Shown here: piece by piece, positions 6,632-7,464 of the stretch | Numbering within the stretch: position 1 is the stretch's first letter | Layout: each line of letters opens with the position of its first letter | Origin: an uncultured Isosphaeraceae bacterium | GTDB taxonomy: Bacteria > Planctomycetota > Planctomycetia > Isosphaerales > Isosphaeraceae | NCBI GenBank assembly: GCA_937907405.1 | Contig: CALCIC010000214.1 | Coordinates: forward strand, 1-7,464 | Direction: 5' to 3' | DNA: 7,464 nt | The notes under the pieces: model-generated | What the model was told of the DNA's origin: nothing | The model's database searches: none | What the model saw: only the letters and a program-made list of their open reading frames with translations | Translations under genes and position numbers: made by a program

Positions 6632-6696
6632 CCCCTCTCCCCTGGGAGCGGGGGCAACCCCACTTGTGGGGTCGGGCCCGAAGGGCCGGGTGAGGG
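6632..6696 (+). repeat. Intergenic hairpin repeat, copy 1 (plus orientation)
   Basis: The unit begins CCCCTCTCCCC and ends GGGCCGGGTGAGGG. It folds into an outer stem CCCTC/GAGGG (6633-6637 with 6692-6696). Inner hairpins sit at 6657-6672 (ACCCCA/TGGGGT) and 6675-6687 (GGCCC-GAA-GGGCC). It begins 23 bases after the stop codon of the large gene and follows an AT-rich stretch. It resembles the dispersed REP-like intergenic units common in GC-rich bacterial genomes; only the pair in this window is direct evidence of repetition. The central hairpin is an insertion relative to copy 2. Confidence 0.6.
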
Positions 6697-6730
6697 TCGT
6701 CGGAATCACCACGGACGTCGGAAGACGACC
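6695..6730. other. Hairpin between the two repeat copies
   Basis: GGTCGTC (6695-6701) and GACGACC (6724-6730) pair exactly around a 22-base loop. It overlaps the last two bases of repeat copy 1 and adds to the secondary structure of this gap. Confidence 0.35.
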
Positions 6731-6760
6731 CGCGCCCGTTACGAACATCGAAGCGCCGGG

Positions 6761-6803
6761 CCCCTCATCCGGTCTTCGGCCACCTTCTCCCGGGGGGAGA
6801 AGG
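6761..6803 (-). repeat. Intergenic hairpin repeat, copy 2 (minus orientation)
   Basis: Read on the minus strand it runs from CCTTCTCCC to GATGAGGGG, parallel to copy 1: a CTCCC/GGGAG hairpin, then a GGCC-GAA-type hairpin, then a TGAGGG end. Its own CCTTCTCCC/GGGAGAAGG stem (6783-6791 with 6795-6803) is nine perfect pairs with a three-base loop. No T-run follows on the plus strand, so it is not a textbook terminator, but it could protect an RNA 3' end or reduce read-through into the DUF1501 gene. Confidence 0.6.
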
Positions 6804-6832
6804 ATGATTGCATCAGCGATTATTCACACAGC

Positions 6833-6837
6833 GAGGA
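6833..6837 (+). promoter_or_regulatory. Ribosome binding site of the DUF1501 gene
   Basis: GAGGA lies seven bases before ATG 6845. It supports this start, which also places the twin-arginine motif 11 residues from the N-terminus, as expected for Tat signals. Confidence 0.6.
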
Positions 6838-6844
6838 CCGACCC

Positions 6845-7464
6845 ATGAGCCTCTTCGACGATTACGCTCGTTACGAGACCCGCCGGCAGTTCTTCCGTCG
6901 GGGGGGTAACGCGGTGGGGTGGGCGAGCCTGGCGGCGCTGCTGGGCCGCGACGGGCTCGCGCCGGCGGCGGCGTTGGCGGGGGGGATCGAGCGCGACGCC
7001 CACGCGATCAAGACGCATTTCGCCCCCAAGGCCAAGCACGTCATCTACCTGCACATGGTCGGCGGGCCGTCGCAGATGGACCTGTACGACTACAAGCCGC
7101 AGATGAACGAGTGGTACGACAAGGACCTCCCGGAGTCGGTCCGCAACGGCCAGCGGCTGACCACCATGACCAGCGGCCAGTCGCGGTTCCCGATCGCGCC
7201 GTCGAAGTACAAGTTCGCCCAGCACGGCAAGTCGGGCATGTGGGTCAGCGAGATGCTGCCGCACACCGCGAAGATGGTCGACGACCTCTGCTTCATCCGG
7301 AGCATGCACACCGAGGCGATCAACCACGAGCCGGCCATCTCGATGATGCAGACCGGCAACCAGATCACCGGCAAGCCCTGCCTGGGCTCGTGGGTCAGCT
7401 ACGGCCTGGGCTCGCTCAACGACAACCTGCCGACGTTCGTCGTCCTGGTCGCCCGCCCCACCAA
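6845..7464 (+). CDS. DUF1501 protein with Tat-type signal, 3' end outside the window
   Basis: The visible 206 residues start at ATG 6845, with GAGGA seven bases upstream. TRRQFFR (12-18) matches the twin-arginine motif, and a short hydrophobic stretch (about 21-47) follows, so export by the Tat system is likely. The DUF1501 domain begins near residue 62 with KHVIYLHMVGGPSQMDLYDYKP-like sequence (64-85; Asp79 in the conserved GGPS..D block). It continues with the family blocks FIRSMHTEAINHEPA (150-164) and MMQTGN (167-172). DUF1501 proteins are distantly related to the sulfatase/alkaline phosphatase fold, but no activity is established. The gene follows the PSCyt1-DUF1549-DUF1553 gene as its customary partner. 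The separation is 235 bases of structured repeat rather than a tight overlap, which may allow different expression of the two. Only about the first 40-45% of a typical family member is present. Confidence 0.93.
   Translation, partial: MSLFDDYARYETRRQFFRRGGNAVGWASLAALLGRDGLAPAAALAGGIERDAHAIKTHFAPKAKHVIYLHMVGGPSQMDLYDYKPQMNEWYDKDLPESVRNGQRLTTMTSGQSRFPIAPSKYKFAQHGKSGMWVSEMLPHTAKMVDDLCFIRSMHTEAINHEPAISMMQTGNQITGKPCLGSWVSYGLGSLNDNLPTFVVLVARPT

Noticed and set aside
5440..6663. A 407-codon open frame on the minus strand over the DUF1553 part
   Set aside because: Same GC-driven antisense effect: low-complexity Gly/Val/Leu/Arg composition, and it runs against a conserved domain on the other strand.
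6783..6803. A classical intrinsic terminator between the two partner genes
   Set aside because: The stem is excellent, but no T-run follows on the plus strand. The element is better described as part of the inverted repeat pair.
6610..6844. CRISPR-like array in the repeat-rich gap
   Set aside because: There are only two copies, in opposite orientation and internally palindromic, with no regular spacer pattern and no cas genes nearby.

Overview
The window is about 70% GC, with dense coding and heavy G/C use at third codon positions. It carries a pair of genes that is a hallmark of Planctomycetota: a Planctomycete-cytochrome/DUF1549/DUF1553 protein followed by a DUF1501 protein. With the extreme GC content, this suggests a soil or freshwater planctomycete of the Isosphaeraceae type. 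The phylum is well supported; the family is inference from general resemblance.

Layout. On the minus strand, 1-382 is the 5' part of a secreted protein with one visible TPR-like repeat. It starts at a TTG codon behind a strong Shine-Dalgarno sequence. After a 294-base gap without a gene comes guaB (677-2185, minus), a complete IMP dehydrogenase. The 567-base divergent gap 2186-2752 holds a good sigma70-like promoter for guaB and a weaker candidate promoter and operator for the next gene. On the plus strand, 2753-3478 encodes a GntR/FCD transcription regulator. It is followed 44 bases later by a 1028-residue exported protein (3523-6609) built as signal peptide, PSCyt1 haem domain, DUF1549 (PSCyt2), LamG-like domain and DUF1553 (PSD1). 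The 235-base gap 6610-6844 is filled by two oppositely oriented copies of a hairpin-forming repeat. The window ends inside a DUF1501 gene (6845 onward) with a Tat-type signal.

How the genes fit together. guaB is housekeeping (GMP synthesis) and its minus-strand neighbour shows no functional link to it. The three plus-strand genes look like a regulated unit: a cytoplasmic ligand-responsive repressor or activator, then a presumed haem-binding exported protein and its usual DUF1501 partner. The biochemical role of the DUF1549/DUF1553-DUF1501 pair is not established, so the substrate is unknown. The FCD regulator suggests that a small organic acid or similar metal-coordinated ligand controls the cluster.

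I see no CRISPR array, tRNA, rRNA, insertion sequence, phage gene or defence system. The most noteworthy items are the regulator-linked planctomycete cytochrome cluster and the inverted intergenic repeat pair. Neither is proof of a new system.
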